From positions 27,124,065 to 27,188,064 of the forward strand of contig OY759226.1 in NCBI GenBank assembly GCA_963662175.1: a stretch of 64,000 nucleotides of DNA, written 5' to 3'. This document shows positions 54,901 to 64,000 of this stretch, in pieces. Under the pieces are notes generated by a model that did not search any database, was not told the origin of the DNA, and was given only the letters and a program-made list of their open reading frames with translations. A program made the translations under genes and the position numbers. Source of the DNA: Aradus depressus (Eukaryota > Arthropoda > Insecta > Hemiptera > Aradidae). Position 1 is the first letter of the stretch; each line of letters begins with the position of its first letter.

Positions 54901-57453
54901 ACGAATCACACACTTTTTTTGGGTCCCATTTTGGCACAATGATATATCATTAATTAATTAAATCAGAATCTTAAACACCACACTCAGATGCACTGTTTGA
55001 ACAGTTCAATGGTAACTGAATTATACAGGGGGATTAATGGCTGATGTAATACAAAAGCGAAACTCCTCTTGAAAACTAAATATTGAACGTTGATCTTGTT
55101 TATAAAAACATCAATACGTAAACAGCTGTTTAGAGCATAGAAAAAGAGATTTATCGCTATCCCCCTCACCAACTTTACATACATTTATCGCTAAGAGATA
55201 ATGTTTGTTTATATTGTTGTTCATTTAGGAACATTATTGGAATCTTCTTCCAATCTATATTCAATAAGGGGTTCCGTGTTTTTCAGTGGTACAATTTTTA
55301 AACGCTGACGTTGTGATTTCGTTCCTTTAAGATTGTAGACACATAAATTTCACCATGCTCGGAATACTTTTGAAGTGCAATCAAAGTGAATGTAGAAAGA
55401 GCCTTTTTGGCCGCTAAATACGGTTTTATTCATCTTCGCACCCGTTTAACACCAGAATATCTTGAGCAGATCATACTTTTAAAATTGAATACTCATATGT
55501 TAGTGAACAAATTCGTCTTTTCGTTTTTCATCCGGATATAAAAGTAGGATACAGTTGTCGTTAGTCATATTATGACTGTATCCTACTTTTTAAAAGAATT
55601 TTTGAAACAATTTACTTTTGAAAAAACCGCAGGGATTGATTCTTATACATATTTTCAAGCTGAATCGAATAAGACTAACCACCAGTAGATAGCTTTAATC
55701 GTAAGCGAGATAGAGCGTTTTGAGTTTTATTTTGAGTGGAAAAAATATAGCTCAAGTAATAAGTGTTATTTCTGATCTAAAAGATTTCGCTCAGAAATAA
55801 TTATGGCGGGGTGATTTTTGATTTATTGACAGAAAACTAAGAATTAATTTTTGAGAGAAATCACAAAATGAATTTTAAAGGCTATAAATAAAAATCAAGT
55901 TATGATTTAATTTTTCAGTAATAAAAAATAATTTTCAATTTCAAACTCGGGTTATTTTTGTTATTTGTTCTAAATGTTAATTAAATTAATTTAGCGCTTA
56001 TATTATGTATTTCCGAATACTTTTGACACTGTCGTTTATTATATTTGTTATGATTTTTCTTGTTATTATTATGTATCTGTCTTCTTAACATCTTGGCAAA
56101 TGGGTAACAACTCTTAAAAGAAATAGATAAATGAATAAAAAAATAAATAAAAATCTCAGTAAATTCCGAATACTTTTGACACTCACCGTAGATCCCTACA
56201 GTAACGTGATTCAGTGTAAACATGAGGCTTTTTAATTTTCACAATATTTGTAAGAACATCTAAATTATGCATCTTTTTCAAATAATGACTGATACTTATG
56301 AACTGCCTAAAATTCAAGGCACAACCCTGACCTATTATTGGTAACGTTGCAGGTATAGTCACATAAGCCGTATTGCCGGCGAATCTACCACAGCAAGACT
56401 TCAGGTAAACTTATATTTTGGAATACAATTTTTTCATATTAATAATAACTAAAAATACTATAAAATAAAAATAAATGATCTCACTTCTTTTAGGTTTAGG
56501 AAAAGTATCATGTAAATGAAATACGACTTTATCCACAAAATGGTGTATATCCGCATTATCGGCGCCTCGTACGAAAACTTCCCAATCGTGTGTGAACCCT
56601 TCGGGCGTGCGTTTGTTTCTTATCGATGCTTCATGACCTATTTCAAAATATACCCGTACACACTGAAAAAAAAAAAAAAAAAACATATCTATTTACAGAT
56701 TTAACGATAATTATTTGTTTATATTAGTGTTATCTGTTGTTAACTCATTCGTATAAACAAAATAAAATATAAGATGCAAGGAATAAGTTTTGCAAGATAT
56801 ATTTTCGGACAAATTTAGAGTAAGAAATGGATTTACGGTTTGAATAACAACACAATTGTAATCCATTAAAATGTACACTGGATTTTAAATAAAACATAAA
56901 CGAAAATCGATATGTCTATAAGGAGTGAATATTGTTACATTAGTAGTTCGACTGAACTGACCTATTAAATTTTAGCATTTGAAGAAAAAGGAAGAACATT
57001 TTTTCTGAATAAAATGATATAAATCTTAAATAATAGTAACTTACAATGAAGTTAAACCTCAGGGCTCTAAAGACAAAAAATAAGAATGAAATAAATTATT
57101 AATGAAAAATTGGCTTATTTTAAGTATGTAGCTTGAAAAATAGTAAACAATACTTATAAAATACAATAACCTACACCAGGGGTTATCTTACATATGATTT
57201 ATTCATTGTTATAACAATTCTTTTGAGTAAATTGAATGCTTAAACAAGACTAATAAGCTCCAGCGTATCATTCTTCAATCAACAGTGAAAAAAGAAATCA
57301 CTCAAAAAGAACACTTAACTTTAACTTAATTAACAGTAGCATTTGAAAAAAAACATGTTTCATATAAACAGAAACAAAAATAAAATTAGAAACCGCCTAA
57401 AGCAGTTTTCAGAAAAATTATGGCGCAAAATTATAACTTACCGAATAAGCCAT
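39995..57453 (-). CDS. ear: ENL/AF9 (YEATS-domain) homologue, six coding exons
   Basis: Reader of acylated histone H3 that acts in the nucleus with super elongation and DOT1L complexes. Minus-strand exons are 57453-57442, 56662-56485, 51641-51418, 49291-49112, 42996-42850 and 41290-39995, all GT/AG, giving 678 residues. Exon 1 is only 12 nt (MAYS), and its GTAAGT donor and phase fit exactly. Residues 5 to about 140 are the YEATS domain ([34 protein letters not shown]); Phe58 and Tyr77 match the acyl-lysine cage of AF9. Residues about 139-250 are Asn/Ser-rich, with LDLFGTPIK in exon 5. The single last exon encodes a long Lys/Glu/Asp/Ser tract, a Pro-rich segment, and the C-terminal AHD (about 610-678, [18 protein letters not shown]), which binds AF4 and DOT1L family partners. 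Longer than human AF9 or ENL because of the charged linker. Divergent from TIM50. The symbol follows the Drosophila orthologue. Confidence 0.95.
41590..42426. mobile_element. pogo/Tigger-like non-autonomous element, 837 bp
   Basis: CAGTAGACTCTCCCTTATCC at the left end is exactly inverted at the right end, and both ends abut TA (41,588-41,589 and 42,427-42,428). 'Cagt..actctc..ttatccg' ends are typical of pogo/Tigger. The interior is A/T-rich with no transposase. It lies in ear intron 5. Confidence 0.8.
43440..43664 (-). mobile_element. tRNA-derived SINE, head missing
   Basis: Reverse copy from CTCATGCCCGGGCTTTAACC to CCGAAGGACAGCGTGCTCAC. It lies in ear intron 4, followed by a short direct duplication of TTCGGAACTA. 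Confidence 0.9.
44044..44348 (-). mobile_element. tRNA-derived SINE, nearly full length
   Basis: Reverse copy with the 3' end TTATGACGCATGCCCGGG, a deletion of the TTTAACTACGAG segment, and a diverged head (GAACACGCGATCTTGAGC, then CCGGCGCCCTC). It lies in ear intron 4. Confidence 0.85.
44606..45025. repeat. Tandem repeat, four exact-length 105-bp units
   Basis: TCCAATATTTCGACAGAAAT (or TCCGATATTTCGACAGACAT) begins at 44,606, 44,711, 44,816 and 44,921, so the period is exactly 105 bp. As 105 is divisible by three, frames stay open on both strands (for example [14 protein letters not shown] on the minus strand), but nothing indicates a gene. It lies in ear intron 4. Confidence 0.92.
45699..46457 (+). 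mobile_element. pogo/Tigger-like element with transposase C-terminal remnant
   Basis: Ends CAGTAAACTCTCGACTATCC and, inverted, CAGTAAACTCCCGATTATCC, both abutting TA. At 45,988-46,236 it keeps about 80 codons ending [15 protein letters not shown], with an acidic '[15 protein letters not shown]' segment before it. This is the tail of a Tigger/CENP-B-like transposase; the DDE core is deleted. It was once autonomous, now defective. It lies in ear intron 4. Confidence 0.82.
46500..46670 (+). mobile_element. Second tRNA-derived SINE type
   Basis: A B-box-like GGTTCGAATCCCGTCCGGG near 46,530 is preceded by GGGAGCCATGGTCTCACC. It continues into a body unlike the main SINE family (GAACTCCCTCCCGGGGCC) and ends in A-rich sequence. 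It lacks a tRNA acceptor or cloverleaf, so it is not a tRNA gene. Confidence 0.45.
47650..48230 (-). mobile_element. LINE 3' fragment
   Basis: The minus strand carries [20 protein letters not shown] followed by a Cys-rich knuckle (CPLCKEE) at about 48,073-47,870. LTRLRIGHT also occurs in the LINE at 10.8 kb. The 3' end at about 47,655-47,671 is T-rich on the + strand, fitting a poly(A) tail. Frames are broken. It lies in ear intron 4. Confidence 0.7.
48298..48612 (+). mobile_element. tRNA-derived SINE, near full length
   Basis: GAGGGCGCTGG start, deletion through the A box, B-box remnant GGTTTGAAACCCGG, complete body, and 3' end GACATGAGTCACAATAACT. It lies in ear intron 4. Confidence 0.88.
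49606..50818 (-). pseudogene. mariner (DD41D, rosa-like) transposon with frameshifted transposase
   Basis: Perfect terminal repeats GGGTGTTTTTTTTAGAGAT bound a 1,213-bp element with TA on both sides. On the minus strand the transposase is split over three frames: an N-terminal helix-turn-helix ([20 protein letters not shown]) from 50,742, a second segment ([18 protein letters not shown]) in another frame, and the catalytic core from about 50,310. The triad is [16 protein letters not shown] and TPLDYF, with 41 residues between the second and third Asp, the spacing of rosa-type elements. Two frame changes, near 50,520 and 50,320, make it inactive. The undamaged ends could still be mobilised in trans. 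It lies in ear intron 3. Confidence 0.9.
53205..54170 (-). pseudogene. Tc1-like transposon remnant
   Basis: About 100-bp inverted repeats (53,207-53,310 and 54,062-54,168; shared TTTGGTTGGTAAACCTTTTT) bound a decayed transposase. The minus frame at 53,599-53,288 keeps the C-terminal core: [15 protein letters not shown] (second Asp), then [18 protein letters not shown] (Glu), a Tc1-type DD34E arrangement. The first Asp region is not intact. Confidence 0.82.
53793..53831. repeat. Short perfect hairpin inside the Tc1 remnant
   Basis: CTGATTTGATTAATAAT is followed at once by its reverse complement ATTATTAATCAAATCAG, with TTTTTT and AAAAAA flanks extending the symmetry. Confidence 0.8.
55380..55515 (+). 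pseudogene. hAT transposase dimerisation-domain fragment
   Basis: The + frame reads [20 protein letters not shown], then [17 protein letters not shown]. This matches the C-terminal hAT dimerisation signature ('VERAFS' followed by 'RxRLxPExxExLxxLxxN'). No BED finger or catalytic core is present. An inverted, more decayed copy of the end lies at 54,775-54,835, in the other arm of the foldback. Confidence 0.65.
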
Positions 57454-57708
57454 ATCCTTTCATAACATCATTCAGCTACATTATTTTAACAGTTTTACAA
57501 CTTATACTTGTATATTAATTGGTCCGGAGAGCTAAAAATGCCCTAAAATTTGCTATAATTCACGGTCACTGTGTATAAAATATTTTTCGGAAGGTATCAC
57601 CAGGTGTTTACCTCCGCCATTTTAACAGAAACATGGCTGTCATAATACAAAATACAATAAAAATTGGGGTTTTACCCATGTAAGGTTATGATAGTGTTCT
57701 TGTAGATT
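57454..57708. promoter_or_regulatory. Shared divergent promoter of ear and TIM50
   Basis: 255 bp separate the ear ATG (minus) from the TIM50 ATG (plus), with no room for separate promoters plus leaders. CCGCCATTTT (57,614-57,623) is a YY1/pleiohomeotic-type site (AAAATGGCGG on the other strand). Just upstream is CACCAGGTG, an E-box-containing near-palindrome. No convincing TATA box, as expected for housekeeping genes. Confidence 0.55.
57633..57705 (+). promoter_or_regulatory. Two short upstream ORFs before TIM50
   Basis: ATG at 57,633 opens a 16-codon frame (MAVIIQNTIKIGVLPM) ending TAA at 57,683. ATG at 57,688 opens a 5-codon frame (MIVFL) ending at 57,705, three bases before the TIM50 ATG. 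If the leader includes them they should lower TIM50 translation; the transcription start is unknown. Confidence 0.35.
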
Positions 57709-59506
57709 ATGGCAAAAAAAGGTTTTCGGTTAGCTACTAAATTGTTTTCTCAGATAAATCTAAATTCAACATCAATCTATACTGTGAGAAGTATAAACTC
57801 TCGTTGCATATTTCAGCAGAGTACTTCTAAAATACCTGTTTACAATACCCGGTTTTCTTGTAAGTACCACACTTGGTTTATACCTCAGAATCACATAATT
57901 TCTGATCATGGGAAGTGATAAGTCCTTAAAGTATTAATATTTTGATAAATATTATCGAATTTGTATTTTAGCTATAATGACATCTAACACTTATTTTTTT
58001 TGATAATAAGTTTTTTTTAAATATAAGTTAGGGTTAGCGGCGAAACGAGGCATGTACTGTTTTTGCATATAATATCATTACTCATAGTAATATACAATAT
58101 AGGTTTAAAATATAATAAACCAGTGAGAAAAAAATCCCACGTGTCTTCTATGAATAAAATCAATAACTACATATAAATATTTAACCCATTTTCTATAATG
58201 AATTTTCATATTTCTCGTCTTTATTCCTTCATTTGAAGAGGAAATAGATTATTTTAGCTCTACATGTAATTATGTTAAAGTAAGAAATACAAGTACTTTA
58301 AAAGTAAGAATCAGGTCTATTTAATTCTAGTTAGTTAATTACGGGTTCACTGATCGGAAGGAACTCAAAAAAAAATTGTAATTTTTCAACCGTACTCCAT
58401 AAATGAAGCAAAAATATATAAACATAAAATAAGGATATTTTGTAATTTTTTTATTACTAGACTATTCTTTACTAGAGTTAGGGAGATTCTATCGATACTC
58501 TTTTAAACTCAACCAAATAAAGATTACGATATCACTCTGGGACTTTGAGATACCCTGGTGAGCGTCTGCGTTCAAAAATATTGCTGTGGTACTTAAGAAG
58601 GGTCTTCTTGAGTACAATCCCAATTCCAATATTTCATGTGTTACTTGGCATTATCGAACATGCATTAAATCATTAGAAGCTCCTAATAGTGTATTTTTAT
58701 TATTTATTGTCATCAAATTTTCGTTTATTAGAAAAATTGTCAGGAAAAATTCAATGAAAATTATTTTCCCCATAAAGCAACCCAGAACTACCTATAGTAC
58801 AACCCGGGTATATATATATATTCTTTTAAAGGTTTAAAGTTTTAGCTTAGTTTAATTTTTTTGAATTAGTTGTTCAGAAAACATGAAATTCCGATGAAAC
58901 CTCAAAATCGAATTTCTGAACCTATTTCACAACTTCACTATTTTGAATTTCTAATGTTATAATTCATTTTATTGTTAGTCCAAATATTTGAGTTGTATTA
59001 ACAATTATTTCTATTGACATTTTTTTTAGCCACTTCACCACCGAAAGCGCCATGGATGGACTCGGAGATGAAGACCTCCCTGGGCGGTCTTTCTGACAAA
59101 CCTCCGGACGAGGATCAGAAGAACAGGGACGAGTCATGGAGGAGGATGAAGTTCAGTCTCATGGCCATTGGTACCACCCTCGGCTTCTGTGGTGGCGTCC
59201 TAGCTTATACCCTTGGTAACCAATCTATTTATTTTTCAAAATGTTATTTTGATATGTAAAGGATAAATTTGGTTTGACTATTTTTGAACGAAATAATGAA
59301 GTAAAAAAAAGAGAGAGTCCCACAGTACGCATTTTTTGATATGTTTTGGGAATGTTCTTAGCAATAAACAAAAATATTCAATTAGACAGTCACTGCAAAG
59401 TTTTTTTTCACTAAAATCGCTCAGTTGAAACCAAAATTAATTGATGGTGTTTAGTCTGACAGAGTGAAGACCAGGCGGAGCAACTACGGAGGATTACGTT
59501 GAGGGG

Positions 59507-59560
<54 letters not shown>

Positions 59561-60793
59561 TCATCTTATCCTTTCCCTTAGCAAAACTTTACTGGGATTT
59601 TTATTTTTTTTTTTTACGCGCAAAATCATTTTAATTAATTTTAACATTTATTTTTCTATGTTGAAAGCTGCTCCAGCAGTAACGGACGCTTTTCCTTCTC
59701 ATTCTATTTCTTCAACTGAAGATGTAGAAACTCTTGTTGCTTCAGCCGTATTATATTACAAATTACATTTTTTCTTGTTTTCTGTTTTCTGGGATGTTCT
59801 TGTGTACATTAAAGACAGCTTCTCGAGCTTGTCTCTCCAGAACTCTGTGTTTGTGTTGGGAACCTTAGATGATATTGCCTCACATTTCATAATAATCTTA
59901 TTAAAATGGATCGGGGATGAAATTCTATATAAATAAATCGACGTAAAAAAAGTGGGTGAAACACTGGTGATGTACTTCCCCAGCACGAATTATTCAATTA
60001 AGTGTTTGCTCTCCCTCCAAAGCCAATCGACCGTTGGAGCTAAAGATGACTAAGTTAAGTTACATAGGGGCTTGTGAATCCTCATACTCAATTTTGTGTC
60101 GCAGGTATTAGTATTTTTGAGTTGAGCCGGCTCTGAAGCCCGCTTCCCTGCAGCCGATATTGCTGTTGTTTATGTCCTTATTGGGTTTTGACTTTAAAAA
60201 TTAAATTTCATGTCGATACATTTATTACAAAAATGAAAATGAAAAAGTGTCGTCCTTATGAGGTTTTGAATTTTCCCATATGAAATTTTGTGTCATGCAA
60301 TCATTACAACGACAATTACTAGAGTTTTTTCAGTTAAGCCCCTCGCCTAACCCTCTCCTTTTGCCAATTTGACTGAAAATCAACAGTTGTTGTCCTTACG
60401 GGATTCTGGATACACATACAAAACTTCGTTTCGACACATTCATTCAGTCGCAAGTTACGGTGTTCATAGTCAATTTTTTTTTGCATTCCTGTAATGAGAG
60501 GTCGGAAAACATTGAATTCCGTTGAAAACTCAGCATCAGATTTCTGACCGACTACATAAATTCTTAGCTGGGAAACTTAGAAAAACACAACGAGAGTCAT
60601 AAACTCACTGTCATCTCTTCATATTTAACAGATGGAAAATGTTGTAAGAAAAATAGTTTCTAATTGTTGTTTATATAAAACTGTGATGTATTTTGGTAGA
60701 GTTATATAGAACACAATCATAGAACAAGAACACACGTTTTATTCTCCATCTTGTTAACTCCTGTCCTCTCCCAATCCAATGCCATCTTAATCA

Positions 60794-60839
<46 letters not shown>

Positions 60840-63631
60840 TACATTATATAACAAAAACATTTATCCTATTACAGTTGTGGTTTATATGTACAGTTTTAAT
60901 TATGTTTTTCCATTTATAGGTAAACCCAAAGTAGATGAAGAAGGTAGACTAATAGAAGATGAGTTTAGCCATATGCCAGTTTTTCAGCAGTTTTTTAAAA
61001 GAATGATACATGAAATAGAATATTACAATAAGGTAATAAAGCAAATAATAGCAGTTAATTGGTGTTATTGTAGTTATATCTATTGAATTATAGGAAGCGG
61101 CACCAATCTGTACACTGGGGTGTTAGAAGGTAGTAGGGGACTTTAACGAGCACCAGGCTCGGGACCATCCTTAACGTCCCATCCGAAGGACGACGAGCTT
61201 AAGGTTTTTTTACCTTTCAGACAAAAAACAAATTAAGGTCCTCGGCTCGGTTTCGAACTCGCGATCTTGAACTCAGTAAGCAAGCATGCATACCACTGAG
61301 CTACCGGCGCCCTCTGTAAAGTTATTTAGAGATTGCACATTCCAGTTGCCAAGCCAACGGACAGTCAGAGCGATGAAAAGTGGCAGGTACAGTCAGTCTT
61401 CTTTAAGTGAAACTTCTATTTTTTTTTTTAAACTTGGGGGAATTTCAACTTGGAAATCCCTGTGACTGTTAGGAATTTGTTTCTTCTGAATATTTTTGTC
61501 AATAATAGTAGTAAAACTAAAATTAAAGATGAAATTCAAACCAAAAAATCTAATTTTTATGTTAAAAAAAAAAATTTATATATATATTTTTTTAATTATT
61601 TTAATTTTGTATTTACAACTATACATATATAATAAGCAAATGTGATACATAATAAATAAATGTCTTGTTGGATGTTGAAAGAGAAATCATTCATTAATGA
61701 CACTTCATTATCGTGTTATTTACGGATGAGAAAGAGAAATTAAAAATATATATATAAAAAAAAGACGAAAAAGAAACATACAACTTTTATAGATGATTAG
61801 TGTTCAATCAACTAGTAGGTCTCGAGGCCATTGCCGTCTCAGTCTCCGAATATGAACATTAGGAAGGGTTCTTGTGGCAAGTCTGCGGACTAAAGGATTA
61901 GGGTGAAAGGAAAGGGTAGAGTGGAATTTTCTGTAGCGAGATTTAATTACATCCCTTACAAAGGGAATCTGTAGGTCATTGTGAAGGATAGCATTAGAGA
62001 CGTAGAATGGAGCGTTTGGGATTTTACGAAGGATACGGCATTGTAAGGTTTGGATTCTATAAGAATTGGAAGGTTTAGTTGAGCCCCAGAGTTCAGCTCC
62101 ATGCGACCATATTGGCTTCAGTAACTGGTTGCAAATGAGTATTTTATTATTTAATGTAAGTTTCGATCTGTTGTCTAAAAGTCATAATAAGAGTTTGTAT
62201 CGTCGATGTGAAAATATAATTTTAAATTATTAAATGAATCACAATAACACAATAAAAACAGTGTTTAATTAAAAGATATATATTTTAAAGATCGGAAATG
62301 CTTCTGACTTTAATTGTATTAATATTCTGCCATCAGTAATCATTTTGTTAAATGTACAAACATCATTTCATGAATATCACATTAATATTAATAATGTCAA
62401 AACCGATGTTATATTTATACATTTTTGTTTGTGAAATATACAATATTTCTAAAAGTTTTAATTATTTATATATTATAAGTTTCCGCAATATGTCCGCGTT
62501 TCTCAACTTAGGCTAGATTATACTAGACTTTTCAAAAACATTTGCTTCAGGACTCACTTCATGGTTCACTCTAACATTTAGATTTTAACCAAAAAAGTTT
62601 TTAACTCTATGAAACCTTGGCAGTGAAGCCTACAGATTGGTATCGCTTACTATAATTCTGTCTAATCCTTCTCTACTGTTTTGTCTAGATGATCAAAGAA
62701 CCCTCCAGAGATAAGCTGCTCCCAGACCCTATCAAGTACCCCTATATCCAGCCTCCGTATACTCTAGTCCTAGAACTTACAGATCTCCTCGTACACCCTG
62801 AGTGGACAGTAAGTAGTCTAAACGTAACTGTAGTCAAATCTACTTGTTAAGTAGTGGGCGCGAGCCTCCATAAAACGGAGGTATCTTAATAATGAAATGT
62901 TAGCAGTTTTTACCTGTAAAAAATATGTTTGTTTTTCTATGTCCTATATCCTATGTTGGCCCTTAGTTCCCTTAATCTATGATGATCGGGGATATATAAA
63001 GATTGAGTAACTAATGATTATATATTGTTTCAGTATCAGACTGGATGGAGGTTTAAAAAAAGGCCAGGTGTGGATAAATTTTTGGAACAAGTTGGCCCAC
63101 CCAATTTTGAGGTTGTTGTCTATACGGCTGAACAAGGATTGGTATGATATCAATACTTAAGTTATTATATGTTATAGTGAAAATATTATTTAATTTATAA
63201 AGTGAATTTTGGCTTAATTTAGTACCATTTCCTAGACATTTTAAACGTACTTTTTTTTGGTAACATTATGTACATGGCAAAAAGCACCGTGTCGAAGGAT
63301 TCGAAGATTATTTATCTAAGTTTACATTTTGGATGATACTTCACATTTTTTGCAGAGATATTGTGAAATACTCAATAAAAAGTAAAGAAAAAACGTATGT
63401 TGAAAAAAAAAAATTTTCTATTTCAAAAGATATATAAAATATATGGGAGTATTTCCGGTATGCTATCAACTTCAGCCAAAAGCAATTTGTTAAGTCGTGG
63501 TTGAAGATGACATTTTGTGAAGTAGACAATATTTTTTTTTAGAAATGTACGTTTTTTCTTTACTTTTTACATTTTGGTAAAAAAACAAACGAATAAAAAA
63601 TACCTTAAGACACCGCCTAATTCTGCCCCTT

Positions 63632-63666
<35 letters not shown>

Positions 63667-63854
63667 GAATTCTCTCGTCACCAGTTGATTTCTTTTTTTT
63701 CTTTTACACTTTAATTTTTCAGACAGTGTTCCCAATTTTGGATTCGCTGGATCCGAACGGCTACATAATGTACAGACTAGTCCGGGATGCTACAGACTTC
63801 ATCGATGGACACCATGTCAAAAATTTGGACTGTCTTAACAGAGATTTAAAGAGA
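57709..63854 (+). CDS. Tim50: TIM50, mitochondrial presequence-translocase receptor (3' part beyond window)
   Basis: Inner-membrane receptor of the TIM23 complex that takes presequences from the outer membrane. Visible exons are 57709-57859, 59030-59215, 60920-61032, 62689-62808, 63034-63141 and 63723-63854, all GT/AG with joining phases, giving 270 residues. The last exon ends at a GTAAGT donor, so the C-terminal part lies outside. Residues 1 to about 35 are a basic presequence ([13 protein letters not shown]). Residues 92-112 are the single membrane span ([20 protein letters not shown]). The FCP1-like domain starts at [13 protein letters not shown] (172-184): the phosphatase DxDxT signature is replaced by E-L-T-D-L, as expected for catalytically dead TIM50. 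GWRFKKRPG and [14 protein letters not shown] are strongly conserved. The start is the first ATG of a frame giving a presequence. Introns contain family B, SINE and LINE copies and long C and TA tracts. Confidence 0.95.
59510..59557. repeat. 48-nt poly(C) tract
   Basis: Uninterrupted C run in TIM50 intron 2. It follows GGAGGATTACGTTGAGGGG. Its length may be unreliable in an assembly. Confidence 0.95.
59965..60560 (+). repeat. Interspersed repeat family B copy (TIM50 intron 2)
   Basis: Near full length, from 'gaattattcaattaagtgtttgctctccctcc' to 'gaccgactacataaattc', with several internal 'cattcattacaa'-type repeats. Confidence 0.7.
60801..60837. repeat. (AT)n microsatellite
   Basis: About 18 uninterrupted AT units in TIM50 intron 2, about 80 bp before exon 3. 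Confidence 0.95.
61128..61314 (-). mobile_element. tRNA-derived SINE, 3'-truncated, head preserved
   Basis: Keeps the head (CACTGAGCTACCGGCGCCCTC and GTTTCGAACTCGCGATC) and the adjoining body to GACTTTAACGAGCACC, but lacks the 3' half. It lies in TIM50 intron 3. Confidence 0.85.
61804..62176 (-). mobile_element. jockey-like LINE reverse-transcriptase C-terminus, open frame
   Basis: About 123 codons without a stop on the minus strand: [20 protein letters not shown], then [24 protein letters not shown] and [13 protein letters not shown], ending [10 protein letters not shown] and TGA at 61,804-61,806. This is the thumb/C-terminal part of a jockey-clade RT ('KP...YG.E.WG', 'Q...LR.I..AP.Y'). The catalytic RT motifs are absent upstream, so it is 5'-truncated. 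The intact frame suggests a fairly young insertion. It lies in TIM50 intron 3. Confidence 0.85.
62470..62520 (-). repeat. Fragment of the foldback-family flank
   Basis: AAGTTTCCGCAATATGTCCG, then CGTTTCTCAACTTA, is the reverse complement of 6,045-6,078, the sequence bordering the 6.1-6.6 kb palindrome. Confidence 0.6.
63634..63663. repeat. 30-nt poly(T) tract
   Basis: Run of T in TIM50 intron 5, 60 bp before exon 6. It may be the tail of a degraded minus-strand retro-insertion or simply a long pyrimidine tract. Confidence 0.8.
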
Positions 63855-64000
63855 GTAAGTACAGATATGTTTATTTTTGTCTTTTTGCTCGGGAAGAATC
63901 GCTTGACTCCAGGTTTCCTGGAAATATAGAAAAATGTCCCCCTCCATACAAAACTATTGTTTCGATTTAATCCGAACTTTTCTCATTTGATAGAAATTAC

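Larger units (their letters stand above)
52926..56187. mobile_element. 3.3-kb nested foldback composite with repeated end motifs
   Basis: The outer ends (about 52,926-53,205 and 55,945-56,187) are long inverted repeats. Each holds two copies of a GTGTCAAAAGTATTCGGAA-like motif, one terminal (52,928; 56,183) and one about 155-205 bp inward (53,134; 56,030), like the IR/DR layout of some Tc1 elements. Further inverted pairs are nested inside: about 54,300-54,560 with 55,625-55,800, and about 54,775-54,835 with 55,445-55,500. A Tc1 remnant sits in the left arm only, and hAT-type coding sequence lies near the centre. Arms are diverged. It lies in ear intron 2. Confidence 0.7.

Overview
This is eukaryotic nuclear DNA, about 70% A+T, with many GT/AG introns. 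It is most likely from an insect or other arthropod: it carries an ENL/AF9 gene, mariner rosa-type, Tc1, pogo and hAT relics, jockey-like LINE ends and abundant tRNA-derived SINEs. I cannot name the species. Four protein-coding genes can be built exon by exon from conserved protein sequence and splice signals.

Layout. 1-3.3 kb is intergenic and repeat-bearing. 3,365-22,643 (+) is a complete mitochondrial Lon protease gene: 17 coding exons, 958 residues, catalytic Ser/Lys present. Its introns are packed with SINEs, LINE 3' ends, a 529-bp palindrome and an interspersed DNA repeat (called family B here). 25,705-28,065 (-) is a small, unrecognised gene with a TATA box, an initiator, a signal peptide, a 33-nt micro-exon and a poly(A) signal. 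It would encode a secreted precursor of about 116 residues and is the most likely undescribed gene here. 28-40 kb has no recognised gene; its right half is very A/T-rich, almost free of mobile elements, and may be the long 3' UTR of the next gene. 39,995-57,453 (-) is a complete ENL/AF9 (Drosophila ear) homologue: YEATS domain, Lys/Glu/Ser-rich middle and C-terminal AHD, with a first coding exon of only 12 nt. 57,709-63,854 (+) is TIM50, complete at its 5' end and running off the window.

Functional relations. LONP1 (matrix quality control) and TIM50 (presequence import receptor) are both nuclear genes for mitochondrial proteins. ear and TIM50 are divergent, with 255 bp between start codons, so they very probably share a promoter; it contains a YY1/Pho-like CCGCCATTTT site. 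A similar CGCCATCTTG site lies upstream of Lon. ear encodes a chromatin reader of transcription-elongation complexes and has no evident functional link to its neighbours.

Mobile DNA fills much of the rest. One tRNA-derived SINE family gives about 18 copies or fragments in both orientations. Family B occurs about eight times. There are also two pogo/Tigger-like elements, a frameshifted DD41D (rosa-type) mariner, a nested foldback with Tc1 and hAT pieces, and seven LINE 3' fragments. No CRISPR array, rRNA or convincing free-standing tRNA gene was seen.
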